From Saccharofermentans sp. (GTDB lineage: Bacteria; Bacillota_A; Clostridia; Saccharofermentanales; Saccharofermentanaceae), in assembly GCA_024692105.1 (NCBI GenBank), contig JAILMZ010000022.1, positions 1-13,886 on the forward strand: a DNA stretch of 13,886 nt, read 5' to 3'. A program made the translations under genes and the position numbers. Every line of letters begins with the position of its first letter. Positions within the stretch are counted from its first letter, which is position 1. This document shows, piece after piece, positions 6,501 to 13,028 of the stretch. The notes below the pieces were generated by a model. That model saw only the letters and a list, made by a program, of their open reading frames with translations, ran no database searches and was not told the DNA's origin.

Positions 6501-8133
6501 CCGTCGCGAAATCTTCACCGCTTCCGAGCTTGGGGTAAGCCGCAGTAAATGCCTTTACCGAAGCATCCAGTTTATCTGCCGACTGCTCGAGAGCATCCAG
6601 TTCAGGCGCCAATTGGACCTTGGTATCCTGGCTGTATTCAGTAGCCTTGACGCATCCCAATACTCCGGATAAGCCCTTGCCTGATGCAGTGAGTTCGCCC
6701 AGAGCAGTCTCGCAGGCTGTGATCTTATCTTTTGTGAGGTCTGTTTCGAAGCCTTCGTCCAAAGTAACATCTGCCTGATCCTGGTTTTTGGCGTAGACGT
6801 TCAGCATCTCGAAGAGCGTGTAGCCGCAGCCCTGCATCTCGCCCAATGCGGTCATATAGGAATCGAGTTCTTCCCTGCGCACAGTGATATCCGCAAGTGC
6901 TGCGTCATAACCGCTGGAAGGCGTGCCCTTGAGCCTTATCTCTGTCGCTTCCTTGAGCTGATCCAACACATAACCCTTACGCACCTTATTGGAATGAAGC
7001 TCGAGGCAGAAAGGCGCGATGCCTATCTTGCTGAGCCTTGAATATACGACATCCAAAGCCGCCTTCTTCTCTGCTGCGAAGAGCACCGTCTTGCCGTTTG
7101 CAAGAGCGTTCGCGATGAGCGATGTGATCGTCTGTGACTTGCCCGTTCCCGGAGGGCCGTGCAGTACGAAACTCGCACCGTCACCTGCACGCTTTATCGC
7201 ATAGAGCTGGGAAGCATCCGCAGAGATCGGAAGATACACGGAACCTTCGTCGCGGAAGTCCTCGCCGGCCTTTTCCATATCTTCGTAATCCCATGCGAGC
7301 TTGCCTTCGAGAAGGCTCTTTACTATCTTGTTCGAAGCTATCTCTTCCCTATGGCTGTGCATGTCGTTCCACATGACAAACTGCGAGAAAGAGAACATTC
7401 CTAGCACGCAAGCATCAACGACTTCCCATCCGTCTTTGGCAGACACTGAACCTTTTACTGTCTCGATGACGCCTTTGACGTCAACGCCGTTGCTGTCAGC
7501 GGGAAGTTCGCCTTCGAGCTCGGGAATGATGATATCGAAGTCCTGTCTGAGTTTCTCAAGTATAGTAACATTCATGCGCACGTCTTCGTCGTTCTTGCGC
7601 ATGACATACTTGCCGACGCCGAACTTTCTTACGAGATCGACCGGTATCAGGATCAAGGGTGCATAGTAGGTCTCCTTTTTCTCATCGCCGATCCACTTGA
7701 GGAATCCGCATGCCAGGAACAATGTGCCTGCACCGTCTTCTTCCATTGCAGTTCTGGAACTCCTGTAGAGGTCCTTCATCCTGCCTTCGAGTTCAGCATC
7801 CGTCAGCGGTGAATATATCTTGCCGTTACCGATCGCGCTGCTGAGCACTTCAGCAAAAGCGGCCGTGTCGCTAATCTTTGCAAATTCAAGTTCTATATCC
7901 GGGATCTTGGGTGTCTTGTCTTCATTCTCGCCCGCGTCTGTCCTTGGGACTATCGCATAATCTTTCTCCTGTGCGATGCAGTCTTCAACATCGCAGCATG
8001 AAGTTACGAGCAACGGTACTGCCTTGCCTTTTAACTTGCAGTTGAGGAGAGTGTTACGCGCGGAAAGGTCGAGGAGTTTGCGCTCCCACAGGTCGAATTT
8101 GAGTTTCGAGCGGTCCTGAGTATTTTCAGACAT
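3505..8133 (-). CDS. DUF4011 - SF1 helicase - Vsr-like nuclease - DUF3320 protein, probable defence effector
   Basis: This is a 1542-residue multidomain protein. The N-terminus (WERKLLDLSARNTLLN, 16-31) is the DUF4011 signature. An SF1 (Upf1/Dna2-like) helicase core follows: GPPGTGKS Walker A (326-333), DEAS Walker B (866-869), GDPKQMPP (890-897), NVQGDERD (1057-1064) and NVAVTRSR (1097-1104). About 400-830 is a long, largely helical insertion. Residues 1165-1265 look like a PD-(D/E)xK/Vsr-like nuclease: KVDIGV (1195-1200), ILIDG (1213-1217), VLKGLGW and VWSVEWW (1246-1252). An acidic Pro/Glu/Ala linker (1272-1340) leads to a DUF3320-type C-terminus. The family translocates on and cuts nucleic acid; I recall DUF4011-helicase-Vsr proteins reported as single-gene phage defence, but cannot check here. 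The gene follows ygjP by 39 bases, with only a weak G-rich ribosome site. An A9 run sits at the linker/DUF3320 junction. Confidence 0.9.
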   Translation of the reverse strand: MSENTQDRSKLKFDLWERKLLDLSARNTLLNCKLKGKAVPLLVTSCCDVEDCIAQEKDYAIVPRTDAGENEDKTPKIPDIELEFAKISDTAAFAEVLSSAIGNGKIYSPLTDAELEGRMKDLYRSSRTAMEEDGAGTLFLACGFLKWIGDEKKETYYAPLILIPVDLVRKFGVGKYVMRKNDEDVRMNVTILEKLRQDFDIIIPELEGELPADSNGVDVKGVIETVKGSVSAKDGWEVVDACVLGMFSFSQFVMWNDMHSHREEIASNKIVKSLLEGKLAWDYEDMEKAGEDFRDEGSVYLPISADASQLYAIKRAGDGASFVLHGPPGTGKSQTITSLIANALANGKTVLFAAEKKAALDVVYSRLSKIGIAPFCLELHSNKVRKGYVLDQLKEATEIRLKGTPSSGYDAALADITVRREELDSYMTALGEMQGCGYTLFEMLNVYAKNQDQADVTLDEGFETDLTKDKITACETALGELTASGKGLSGVLGCVKATEYSQDTKVQLAPELDALEQSADKLDASVKAFTAAYPKLGSGEDFATVRRISDTVAKYTQDRAAILKDWAPEFLALDGVAKKGELAAAQSKMALFRSGAVGKVYDSIKAYDKNGSHRNDLGAQLDLLCSYRTEYEGYGFEASSPKLSPVMTELLASKDEYVKAYDAVKARLGLEEDALADSGTTSAVKAMTAEIRANEGSIRSKTIFNACAARCVELKIAGVVKAFEDGSLGEDQLIPAFRKAWSKLLTCKIIDSNTVLKGFSGKVFDEKVAQLSKVAGDFEKITREEIYLKIASKLPDLSIDSAASSGLGTLQHAIKSRGRGVSIRSLLTGIEDLILKITPCVLMSPMSAAQFIAPSKEPMFDLVVFDEASQLPTCKAVGVLARGKNAVIVGDPKQMPPTAFFREQVFDDENFETEDLESILDDCLAVCMPQTHLLWHYRSRHESLISFSNRSFYESKLYTFPSADDLTSHVTYVKCEGSFDSGKSRTNEKEARLVTEELVKCSKDPEKSALTYGIVTFNIQQQGLIEDKIDEECRKDADFEKWAFGREEPIFIKNLENVQGDERDVILFSVGYGPDSEGKLSMNFGPLNRDGGWRRLNVAVTRSRCEMKVFSSIDPEQLRVNESTPDGVKAFKRFLMYASGKETWDADLQASAAGEGNSPLIDRSAQFTGMAEDICARLKEKGYETKRGVGKSGFKVDIGVVSKEEPGKYCLGILIDGSAPDNATATSRELSQPSVLKGLGWNVVRVWSVEWWEDPDAVIAECIDAIENVKKEPEQPEPEAPAEPAETAEEEIPVTDYNDQIAQEQAEAVDETEPQAEEPAADEVPAVPAETAETAETEDVKKKTDSIADAPVPYQVWPCALSEMTSEEFRNALNTQMLSQAVLEIVEQEAPISFDMLVDRLCNAFGIKRKSPQIIERCEYLVKYSKIHKTAQNLALQPTPETKKIFLWRQAGDENGIQEHFRQPAEGEKPRDAQDITLQEAARAAIYVCKTQYGMPREELVKQTAYALGFKTSGGWASLLATAGIDYAVHEGELSETPLKIV
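4106..4114 (-). other. A9 tract with a dnaX-like slippery heptamer inside the helicase gene
   Basis: On the coding strand GTA AAA AAA AAG ACT encodes V-K-K-K-T (1340-1344). It contains A AAA AAG in the correct phase for -1 ribosomal slippage. A -1 shift, or one extra transcribed A, gives GAC TGA and stops at once. Loss of one A reaches TAG four codons after the run. All alternative products would therefore end between the nuclease and DUF3320 domains. No convincing downstream stem-loop or strong internal Shine-Dalgarno was seen, so use of the site is unproven. Confidence 0.45.
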
Positions 8134-8172
8134 GAGTCGTACCCCCGGTAAAAGGATACTACCTATTATAAC

Positions 8173-8895
8173 CTATTCTTCGCGGCCGCCGTTAAGTCTT
8201 TTCCTGCGTTCGCGCCAGTCGGGGATCACACGTTCCACCTGCGCCCAGAACCTTCGGGAATGGTTAAGTTCCAGGAAGTGCGAGAACTCGTGGACGACGA
8301 CATATTCGATGAGATCTTCTTTCTGCTCGAACAGCCTCAAGCTGAACTTGAGCGTGGACTTGGAAGGCACGCACTCGCCCCAAAAAGACTTGTACTCGCC
8401 GAAACTTATCTTCTCGGGATACTTTACCCCGAGCCTCTCGAAATGCGGATACACATCATGGCAGTACATCAGCACGACGCGTTTCAGGGAATTCCTGCGC
8501 CACTTGTCGTAGGTACGCTTGATCTGCTTGTCATCAGAAGGATCCTTTACCATGAGATTAACATCGCCTCCGATGACCTCGACCGAGCATGTCTTTCCCT
8601 GCAGTATATGCAGAGTAACATCGCGGCCTAACACCCTGATGCTCTCGCCTTCGCAGTATTTGACCGGTCTTCCGGCCAATGCCTGTCTTGCCAATACCTT
8701 GTCTATCGACTTGGAAAGATAGTCAGCTGCGGAACATACGAACCTCTCCGCTTCCGCCTGCGACACATACCTGGGATATGAGCAGTACAAAGTACCGTCA
8801 TCTCTAACTCTGACGTTGATATTCTTTACGCGTTTTGACTCGAATTCACAGATGGCCGGGCGCCCATCCAGGCTTACTATCCTGAGGCTTCCCAT
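8173..8895 (-). CDS. YgjP-like M48-type zinc metallopeptidase (DUF45)
   Basis: This 240-residue protein has the features of the YgjP/DUF45 metallopeptidase family, related to SprT/WSS1-type zinc peptidases. The zinc-binding HEFSH motif (202-206) has a third ligand candidate at H212 in LNHSRRFW. The preceding SFWGECVPSKSTLKFSLRL (170-188) corresponds to the family's conserved SRWGSC...L.L..RL segment. The N-terminal half is the usual beta-rich region with NINVRVRDDGTL (25-36). No signal peptide or membrane segment is seen, so it is cytosolic; its substrate is unknown. Its ATG overlaps the TGA of the upstream acyl-CoA ligase (TGATG), indicating translational coupling, and the helicase gene follows after 39 bases. 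Its presence beside a DNA-processing enzyme is suggestive, because WSS1/SprT relatives cleave DNA-crosslinked proteins, but that link is inference. Confidence 0.9.
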   Translation of the reverse strand: MGSLRIVSLDGRPAICEFESKRVKNINVRVRDDGTLYCSYPRYVSQAEAERFVCSAADYLSKSIDKVLARQALAGRPVKYCEGESIRVLGRDVTLHILQGKTCSVEVIGGDVNLMVKDPSDDKQIKRTYDKWRRNSLKRVVLMYCHDVYPHFERLGVKYPEKISFGEYKSFWGECVPSKSTLKFSLRLFEQKEDLIEYVVVHEFSHFLELNHSRRFWAQVERVIPDWRERRKRLNGGREE

Positions 8896-10757
8896 CAGGC
8901 TTTCATCATCTTGTCGAAGTTCTTGCCGTTCATCTCAGCCATTGTGCGGCCGTACTCGGTAAGCTTGCCTTCGATATGTGCCTGCTCCTTGGGACGCTTG
9001 ATCTTGAGCGTCGTTGTCTTGATCATGTCCTCTTCGGTGAAGACATAGTGGTGAACACTCTTATAGTGAGGCATCGTGTGGTTAGCCTCGTGGATCTTGT
9101 CGTTGAGATAGGTCTCGATCTGGTTGTCGTCAGGCTCTGTCTTAAGGCCGAGTTCCGCACCGATGGCCTTGCGGTTGATGAGGAGTTTCGCGCAGATGTC
9201 GATCGCATGTCTGTCGTTTGCATAGCCCCAGACGAAAGCCTCGCTGATGCCCTTGATTTCTGTTAAGACAGCCTCGATCTCCTCGGGGAAAGCCTTCTTG
9301 CCGTTGGTAAGAACGATCATGGACTTAACGCGGCCCGTGATGTGGATCGCGCCCTTCTTGTCGATATAACCCATGTCGCCCGTGTGGAACCAGCCGTCGG
9401 AATCGATCGCTTCCTTTGTTGCTTCCTCGTTCTCGTAGTAACCGTTCATGACGCAGTCTGACTTGGTCAGGATCTCGCCTACAGCCTTGGGACCTTTGCC
9501 CTCGGCATCGATCGCTACGGTGATGCCCGGAAGCGGACGTCCGACGGAACCGTGGACATCGCAGAGCTCGCTGTTAACGGAGATAACGGGCGAAGTCTCG
9601 GTAAGACCGTAACCCATATAGAACTCGAGACCGAAGTCCGTAAATGCGTCGATGTATTTCTTGTCGATGCCGGCGCCTCCGATGACGATCATGCGGAAGT
9701 TGCCGCCAAGCTTATCCAGGATTTCCTTAAAGACATTTTTTCTTACATCGAGGCCGCAGCGTCTGAGGAATCTTGTCACCGGTCTTGCGACCATGATGAC
9801 CTTCTCCTTGCCGGATGCCTTGATGCCGTCTTCGATCTTGGAATAGATATTCTCAAAGAGCAGCGGGACCGAGATACATACCGTCGGCTTCCACTCCTCC
9901 ATATTCTTTACGATGTACTTTAATCCGTCGCACATGCAGATGCACGCACCGCACGACAGGATGAAGAAGTCGCACGTGTTCTCGAAAGTGTGATGCAGGG
10001 GGAGGATCGAGAACGCCCTGTCGCTTTTCCTTACATCGAGTGTCTGCGAGATCGAATAGACGTTCGAGCAGATATTGTTATGCGTAAGGAGTACGCCCTT
10101 ACTCATGGATGTCGTACCGGACGTGAAGAGGATGATCTTCGACTCGTTGGGATCGATGGGTACATCTTCGAACTTGGTATCGCCTGCTTCGCGGATCTTA
10201 AGACCTTCTGCTATCCAGTCGTAGATGTCGCAGAAACGGCTGTCATCTTCAGGCCATGTATCGTCTGCAGTCTTGCCCTTGAGGCCGTCCTTGTAGAAGA
10301 TAACGAACTTCTCGAGAGCGAGGTCAAGCTCGCCGGACTTCACTTTCGCTGCGATGTCCATCATCATCTTGTGGTGCTTGTGATGGTAGAAGATAACGCG
10401 GCTCCTGGATCTTAAAAGGAGCTGGATGAGCTCGTCTTCGGGGAGCATCCTGTCCAAAGGAACGCCGACGGAGGAAGATGACAATATCGCATTGTAAGAT
10501 ACGAACCACTCGTAAGCATTCTCGCCTACGACGGCAAACCTTCCGCCTGCGTAATCACTGTTAAGGATATATGTAGCCAGGCCCTTGATGTCCTGTCCGT
10601 ATTCATAGAAAGTCTTGTGGATCTCGCTGAGCTTGGGAGATCTTCTGAATACGAAAGCGTCAAGTTCAGGAAACTTATCGCAGGTCTTGGTGACAAGATC
10701 CCTGATATCCGTGAACTTCTCTGCTTCAAATATAGCGGTACCCGTAACTGGGGTCAT
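8895..10757 (-). CDS. Long-chain acyl-CoA synthetase/AMP-dependent ligase
   Basis: This 620-residue member of the adenylate-forming superfamily shows the P-loop FTSGTTSMSKG (211-221), the acyl-adenylate motif YGLTETSP (383-390), GWFHTGD (455-461), the hinge GRVKSM (475-480) and a C-terminal TTTLKIKR (581-588) carrying the likely catalytic lysine. Length and motifs fit long-chain fatty acid-CoA ligases, which activate a fatty acid with ATP to an acyl-AMP and then a thioester. The chain-length preference cannot be read from the sequence. GGAGG lies about 8 bases before the ATG at 10755-10757. It is the first gene of the minus-strand operon with ygjP and the helicase, and is divergent from a PlsC-type acyltransferase. 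That pairing suggests activation of free fatty acids for membrane phospholipid synthesis. An acyl-acyl carrier protein ligase activity is an alternative. Confidence 0.93.
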   Translation of the reverse strand: MTPVTGTAIFEAEKFTDIRDLVTKTCDKFPELDAFVFRRSPKLSEIHKTFYEYGQDIKGLATYILNSDYAGGRFAVVGENAYEWFVSYNAILSSSSVGVPLDRMLPEDELIQLLLRSRSRVIFYHHKHHKMMMDIAAKVKSGELDLALEKFVIFYKDGLKGKTADDTWPEDDSRFCDIYDWIAEGLKIREAGDTKFEDVPIDPNESKIILFTSGTTSMSKGVLLTHNNICSNVYSISQTLDVRKSDRAFSILPLHHTFENTCDFFILSCGACICMCDGLKYIVKNMEEWKPTVCISVPLLFENIYSKIEDGIKASGKEKVIMVARPVTRFLRRCGLDVRKNVFKEILDKLGGNFRMIVIGGAGIDKKYIDAFTDFGLEFYMGYGLTETSPVISVNSELCDVHGSVGRPLPGITVAIDAEGKGPKAVGEILTKSDCVMNGYYENEEATKEAIDSDGWFHTGDMGYIDKKGAIHITGRVKSMIVLTNGKKAFPEEIEAVLTEIKGISEAFVWGYANDRHAIDICAKLLINRKAIGAELGLKTEPDDNQIETYLNDKIHEANHTMPHYKSVHHYVFTEEDMIKTTTLKIKRPKEQAHIEGKLTEYGRTMAEMNGKNFDKMMKA

Positions 10758-10802
10758 AAATATCCTCCGTGTGCGTGTGCGTTATCCGCAGACGCAATAG
10801 CA

Positions 10803-10832
10803 AATATAACACACTTGCCGAACATTTTACAA
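10803..10832 (-). promoter_or_regulatory. Predicted promoter of the acyl-CoA ligase operon
   Basis: On the minus strand TTGTAA (10827-10832; 4 of 6) and TATATT (10803-10808; 5 of 6) are separated by 18 bases. Initiation near 10797 gives a leader of about 40 bases ending in GGAGG. This would drive the ligase, ygjP and helicase genes together, since the gene gaps are -1 and 39 bases and no internal terminator is evident. Confidence 0.5.
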
Positions 10833-10860
10833 TAAATCCGCCATTATTATAATAATTAAG

Positions 10861-10872
10861 GTGCAATTGCAC
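10861..10872. promoter_or_regulatory. Perfect 12-bp palindrome between divergent lipid genes, candidate operator
   Basis: GTGCAATTGCAC is a perfect palindrome midway between the ligase promoter (-35 at 10827-10832) and the plsC start. A homodimeric regulator bound here could control both divergent genes. It does not resemble the FapR or FabT operators I know, and no regulator gene adjoins it, so the binding protein is unknown. A continuous 12-bp palindrome with no spacer could also be a chance event. Confidence 0.4.
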
Positions 10873-10875
10873 TAT

Positions 10876-10904
10876 TAGCAAATAATATACTTATGGGGTA
10901 TATT
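10876..10904 (+). promoter_or_regulatory. Weak candidate promoter of the plsC-type gene
   Basis: TATATT (10899-10904; 5 of 6) stands 17 bases after TAGCAA (10876-10881; 3 of 6). It lies directly downstream of the palindrome and would start transcription about 26 bases before the ATG. The -35 is poor, so the gene may need an activator or the real promoter may differ. Confidence 0.3.
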
Positions 10905-10936
10905 AGACGCGTTAAAACTATTTATGAGGTTATGTC

Positions 10937-11713
10937 ATGTCTGAAGGAAACGATACAGAGGAGATAAAGCAGACCGCCGAGAAAGCGGCACCGGCTCCCG
11001 AGAAGAAGACATCGCGCGCAGATCACCACAAGCATCTTGACGAGAAGTATCCTACCAAAAGAGGATTCTTTGATGTTGTGGCAAAGAACATATTCCTGCT
11101 CCTCACCCACATGACATGCGACATGAAGTGCATAGGCAGAGAGAACTTCCCTGCAAACAACCCTTATGTCGTCGCATCTAACCACCAGAGCTATCCGGAC
11201 GGAGTTCTTATCATCGACTATCTGCCTAAGGGTCACTTCAAGTGGATGTGCTGCCTTGCAGCATCTGACCTTGAGACAGACCACGGCAGCTTAGGCCGCC
11301 TCATCATGAGAGTCGGAAGAGGTATCGCCGTAGACCGTTACGGCAACCCCGTAAGAGGCCTCATCAAGGCAAAGAAAGAGATCGAGAAAGGCAACATCTG
11401 TTTCGTATTCCCCGAGGGCACAAGATCCCACACTGGCAAGCTCGCAGAGATGAAGGACGGCGCGGCATACCTTGCCATCAAGGCAAACGTACCCATGGTA
11501 CCCGTCTACATCGCAGGCGCTTACCAGATCTGGCCGAGAACTTCAAAGCACCCTCATCCGCTTGACGGTCTTAAGAGAAAGAAGATCAGGATCTACGTAG
11601 GCGAGCCTCTCTACGGCAAGGACTACGACAACGATGCGCACAAGATGACCGAGGCTCTCGAGAAATGGATGCACGAGCAGGAAGACCTGCACTGGGATCC
11701 CGAACTCGGCTGA
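10937..11713 (+). CDS. plsC: 1-acyl-sn-glycerol-3-phosphate acyltransferase (PlsC family)
   Basis: This 258-residue protein carries the glycerophosphate acyltransferase blocks: NHQSYPD (82-88, the catalytic HX4D motif), FPEGTRS (158-164, phosphate binding) and VPMVPVYIAGA (185-195). The family transfers an acyl chain to lysophosphatidic acid to make phosphatidic acid at the inner face of the membrane. The first ~40 residues form a charged, Ala/Lys/Glu-rich extension not needed for the fold. A moderately hydrophobic segment (about 44-60) may sit on the membrane. GAGG (10926-10929) lies 7 bases before the ATG. The gene is monocistronic, divergent from the acyl-CoA ligase, and closed by the terminator at 11738-11769. 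Other lysophospholipid acyltransferases of this superfamily share the same motifs, so substrate assignment is less certain than family. Confidence 0.9.
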   Translation: MSEGNDTEEIKQTAEKAAPAPEKKTSRADHHKHLDEKYPTKRGFFDVVAKNIFLLLTHMTCDMKCIGRENFPANNPYVVASNHQSYPDGVLIIDYLPKGHFKWMCCLAASDLETDHGSLGRLIMRVGRGIAVDRYGNPVRGLIKAKKEIEKGNICFVFPEGTRSHTGKLAEMKDGAAYLAIKANVPMVPVYIAGAYQIWPRTSKHPHPLDGLKRKKIRIYVGEPLYGKDYDNDAHKMTEALEKWMHEQEDLHWDPELG

Positions 11714-11737
11714 TACTTTTACAAACAAGCAAATAAG

Positions 11738-11769
11738 AAAAACGCCCTGCTCTACAGCAAGGCGTTTTT
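11738..11769. terminator. Bidirectional rho-independent terminator between convergent genes
   Basis: AAAAACGCC (11738-11746) pairs with GGCGTTTTT (11761-11769). After one C/A mismatch, TGCT (11748-11751) pairs with AGCA (11756-11759) around the loop CTAC. The T-run at 11765-11769 serves plsC, and the A-run at 11738-11742 serves the minus-strand padR operon. Position 25 bases after the plsC stop and 33 bases beyond the end of the small membrane protein gene fits a shared terminator. Confidence 0.92.
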
Positions 11770-11802
11770 CCTTCTCAAAGATATCCCTCTTAAGATTAAG
11801 TC

Positions 11803-12009
11803 TTAATCCAATTCGACGTCGTCGACCACATTGTTGAAACCTGACTCGACCTGTTTCCACATGGCGTTCCAGTCGGTCTCTCCTGCCTTCTGTGCGAGCT
11901 GGACGGCAAATGTTGCTGCCGTGATTATCGCAAATACGATCGCAAGGATGAGCGATACGACGCCGGTAATAAGAAGTTTGAGATCACCTTTTGCTTTTGA
12001 CTTAGACAT
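11803..12009 (-). CDS. Small single-pass membrane protein, unknown function, in the padR operon
   Basis: This 68-residue protein has a lysine-rich N-terminus, one hydrophobic segment (about 12-34) and a polar, acidic C-terminus ending VVDDVELD. The positive residues before the helix predict an N-inside, C-outside topology. It starts 2 bases after the DUF1700 gene stop, with the G-rich ribosome site lying inside the end of that gene, so the two are very probably co-transcribed and co-regulated by PadR. I do not recognise a family. In similar operons the third gene often encodes a larger DUF4097-type protein, which this is not. Reality as a gene is supported by operon spacing, a terminator just downstream and sensible composition. 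Confidence 0.75.
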   Translation of the reverse strand: MSKSKAKGDLKLLITGVVSLILAIVFAIITAATFAVQLAQKAGETDWNAMWKQVESGFNNVVDDVELD

Positions 12010-12011
12010 GT

Positions 12012-12584
12012 TTACACCCCCACTCCTTTATACCAGATCGTCTTGTTCCAGTTGATGTAAGCACCGATGCCCTTGCAGAAATATTTCGTGCCGAGGAAAG
12101 TTACTGCAAACAGGAAGATGCATGCGAACAGCAGAGTTACTGCAAGAAGAATGGCTGACGGCAGGAATGTGCCGAATGTGCCGATGACTGCTGCCACGAT
12201 GAGATATACTGCCGCGGTGAATGCCAGCACGAGAATGATGAGCAGGCAGACAAGGATGCATGCGATGACTATTGCGAGCGGGATCGCCACGAGTATAGCC
12301 AGGAGCACGACGAGCAGTACGCCTACCGGGTCTGCTGTCTTGTTTGCGTTGTCGGCAGGTGCTGCCTTCTTCTTCATGACAGCAGAAAGGCTGTTGCCGT
12401 CCTTGAACTCATTCGCGAGCTTAACGGGATCACCAAGACCTTCGGCTATCTGCTCTTCGGTCTTTCCGGCTTCCACTCCCTCTGCGAAATGAGCTTCCAT
12501 ATCATCAAGGATATCTTTTACATCCCCGTAGGACATGGAATTAAGCTCTTTGGCGAGCAAATCCAGATATTCCTTTTTATTCAT
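12012..12584 (-). CDS. DUF1700/HAAS-domain multi-pass membrane protein
   Basis: This is a 190-residue protein. Residues 1-62 (MNKKEYLDLLAKEL... ending DPVKLANEFK) match the helical HAAS/DUF1700 signature of proteins encoded next to PadR regulators: a short helical cytosolic domain with a conserved GLGDP turn (49-53). Residues 63-85 are a polar linker. About 87-168 is very hydrophobic and should form three or four transmembrane helices. These proteins are thought to transmit membrane state to, or act with, the adjacent PadR repressor; the mechanism is not well defined. The ATG lies inside the end of padR (8-base overlap, 12577-12584), giving strong translational coupling. A GGGGGA ribosome-site-like stretch sits about 9 bases upstream. 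Confidence 0.88.
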   Translation of the reverse strand: MNKKEYLDLLAKELNSMSYGDVKDILDDMEAHFAEGVEAGKTEEQIAEGLGDPVKLANEFKDGNSLSAVMKKKAAPADNANKTADPVGVLLVVLLAILVAIPLAIVIACILVCLLIILVLAFTAAVYLIVAAVIGTFGTFLPSAILLAVTLLFACIFLFAVTFLGTKYFCKGIGAYINWNKTIWYKGVGV

Positions 12585-12909
12585 CCTTAGTGTCCCCCTG
12601 TTTGTTACTCAAAATATCATCTACTGCTTTTGCGAACCCTTCCCATTCCGCGCGATCCGACTTAAGCCTGTCACGGCCTGTATCGGTCAGATGATAGTAC
12701 TTACGCGGCGGGCCGTTCTGTGATTCCTTGAGGTAAGTCTCGACGCATCCGTCAGAAGCTAGTTTTCTTAAGATCGGATATACGGTGCCGTCCGCGACCT
12801 GAACCTTCTTGGTAAGTGAGTCTGCGAGATCGTAACCGTAACTGTCTCCCTTATCCAGGAATGCAAGAACACACAAATCGAGAACGCCTTTCTTGAGTTG
12901 GTTGTTCAT
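12577..12909 (-). CDS. PadR-family transcriptional regulator
   Basis: The 110-residue protein fits the compact PadR winged-helix subfamily. The N-terminal KKGVLDLCVLAFLDKGDSYG (6-25), the recognition-helix region VADGTVYPILRKLASDG (38-54) and the wing GPPRKYYHLTDTGRDRL (66-82) are all characteristic. A C-terminal helix (about 84-101) would mediate dimerisation. PadR proteins are usually repressors that release DNA on binding a small ligand or under envelope stress. The start at 12907-12909 is preceded by GGGGGAA. It heads an operon with the DUF1700 and small membrane proteins. The inverted repeat overlapping its own promoter suggests autorepression. Confidence 0.93.
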   Translation of the reverse strand: MNNQLKKGVLDLCVLAFLDKGDSYGYDLADSLTKKVQVADGTVYPILRKLASDGCVETYLKESQNGPPRKYYHLTDTGRDRLKSDRAEWEGFAKAVDDILSNKQGDTKDE

Positions 12910-12951
12910 CGTTATTCCCCCGTTTCCGAATGATAACAGTTTGGTTGCTGT

Positions 12952-12993
12952 CAGTATTGGTTATAACACACTATTGTTCATTATGCAATACTG
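12952..12993 (-). promoter_or_regulatory. padR promoter overlapped by an inverted-repeat candidate operator
   Basis: On the minus strand -35 TTGCAT (12983-12988; 3 of 6) and -10 TATAAC (12960-12965; 5 of 6) have a 17-base spacing. A perfect 8-bp inverted repeat, CAGTATTG (12952-12959) and CAATACTG (12986-12993), brackets them: one arm overlaps the -35 and the other abuts the -10. A second short dyad, ACAG...CTGT (12936-12951, 8-base spacer), lies nearer the gene. This geometry fits autorepression by a PadR dimer or pair of dimers; binding is inferred. Confidence 0.55.
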
Positions 12994-13028
12994 GCCTATG
13001 TTTACTTCTCCGGCGGGTCTTGGCCTTC

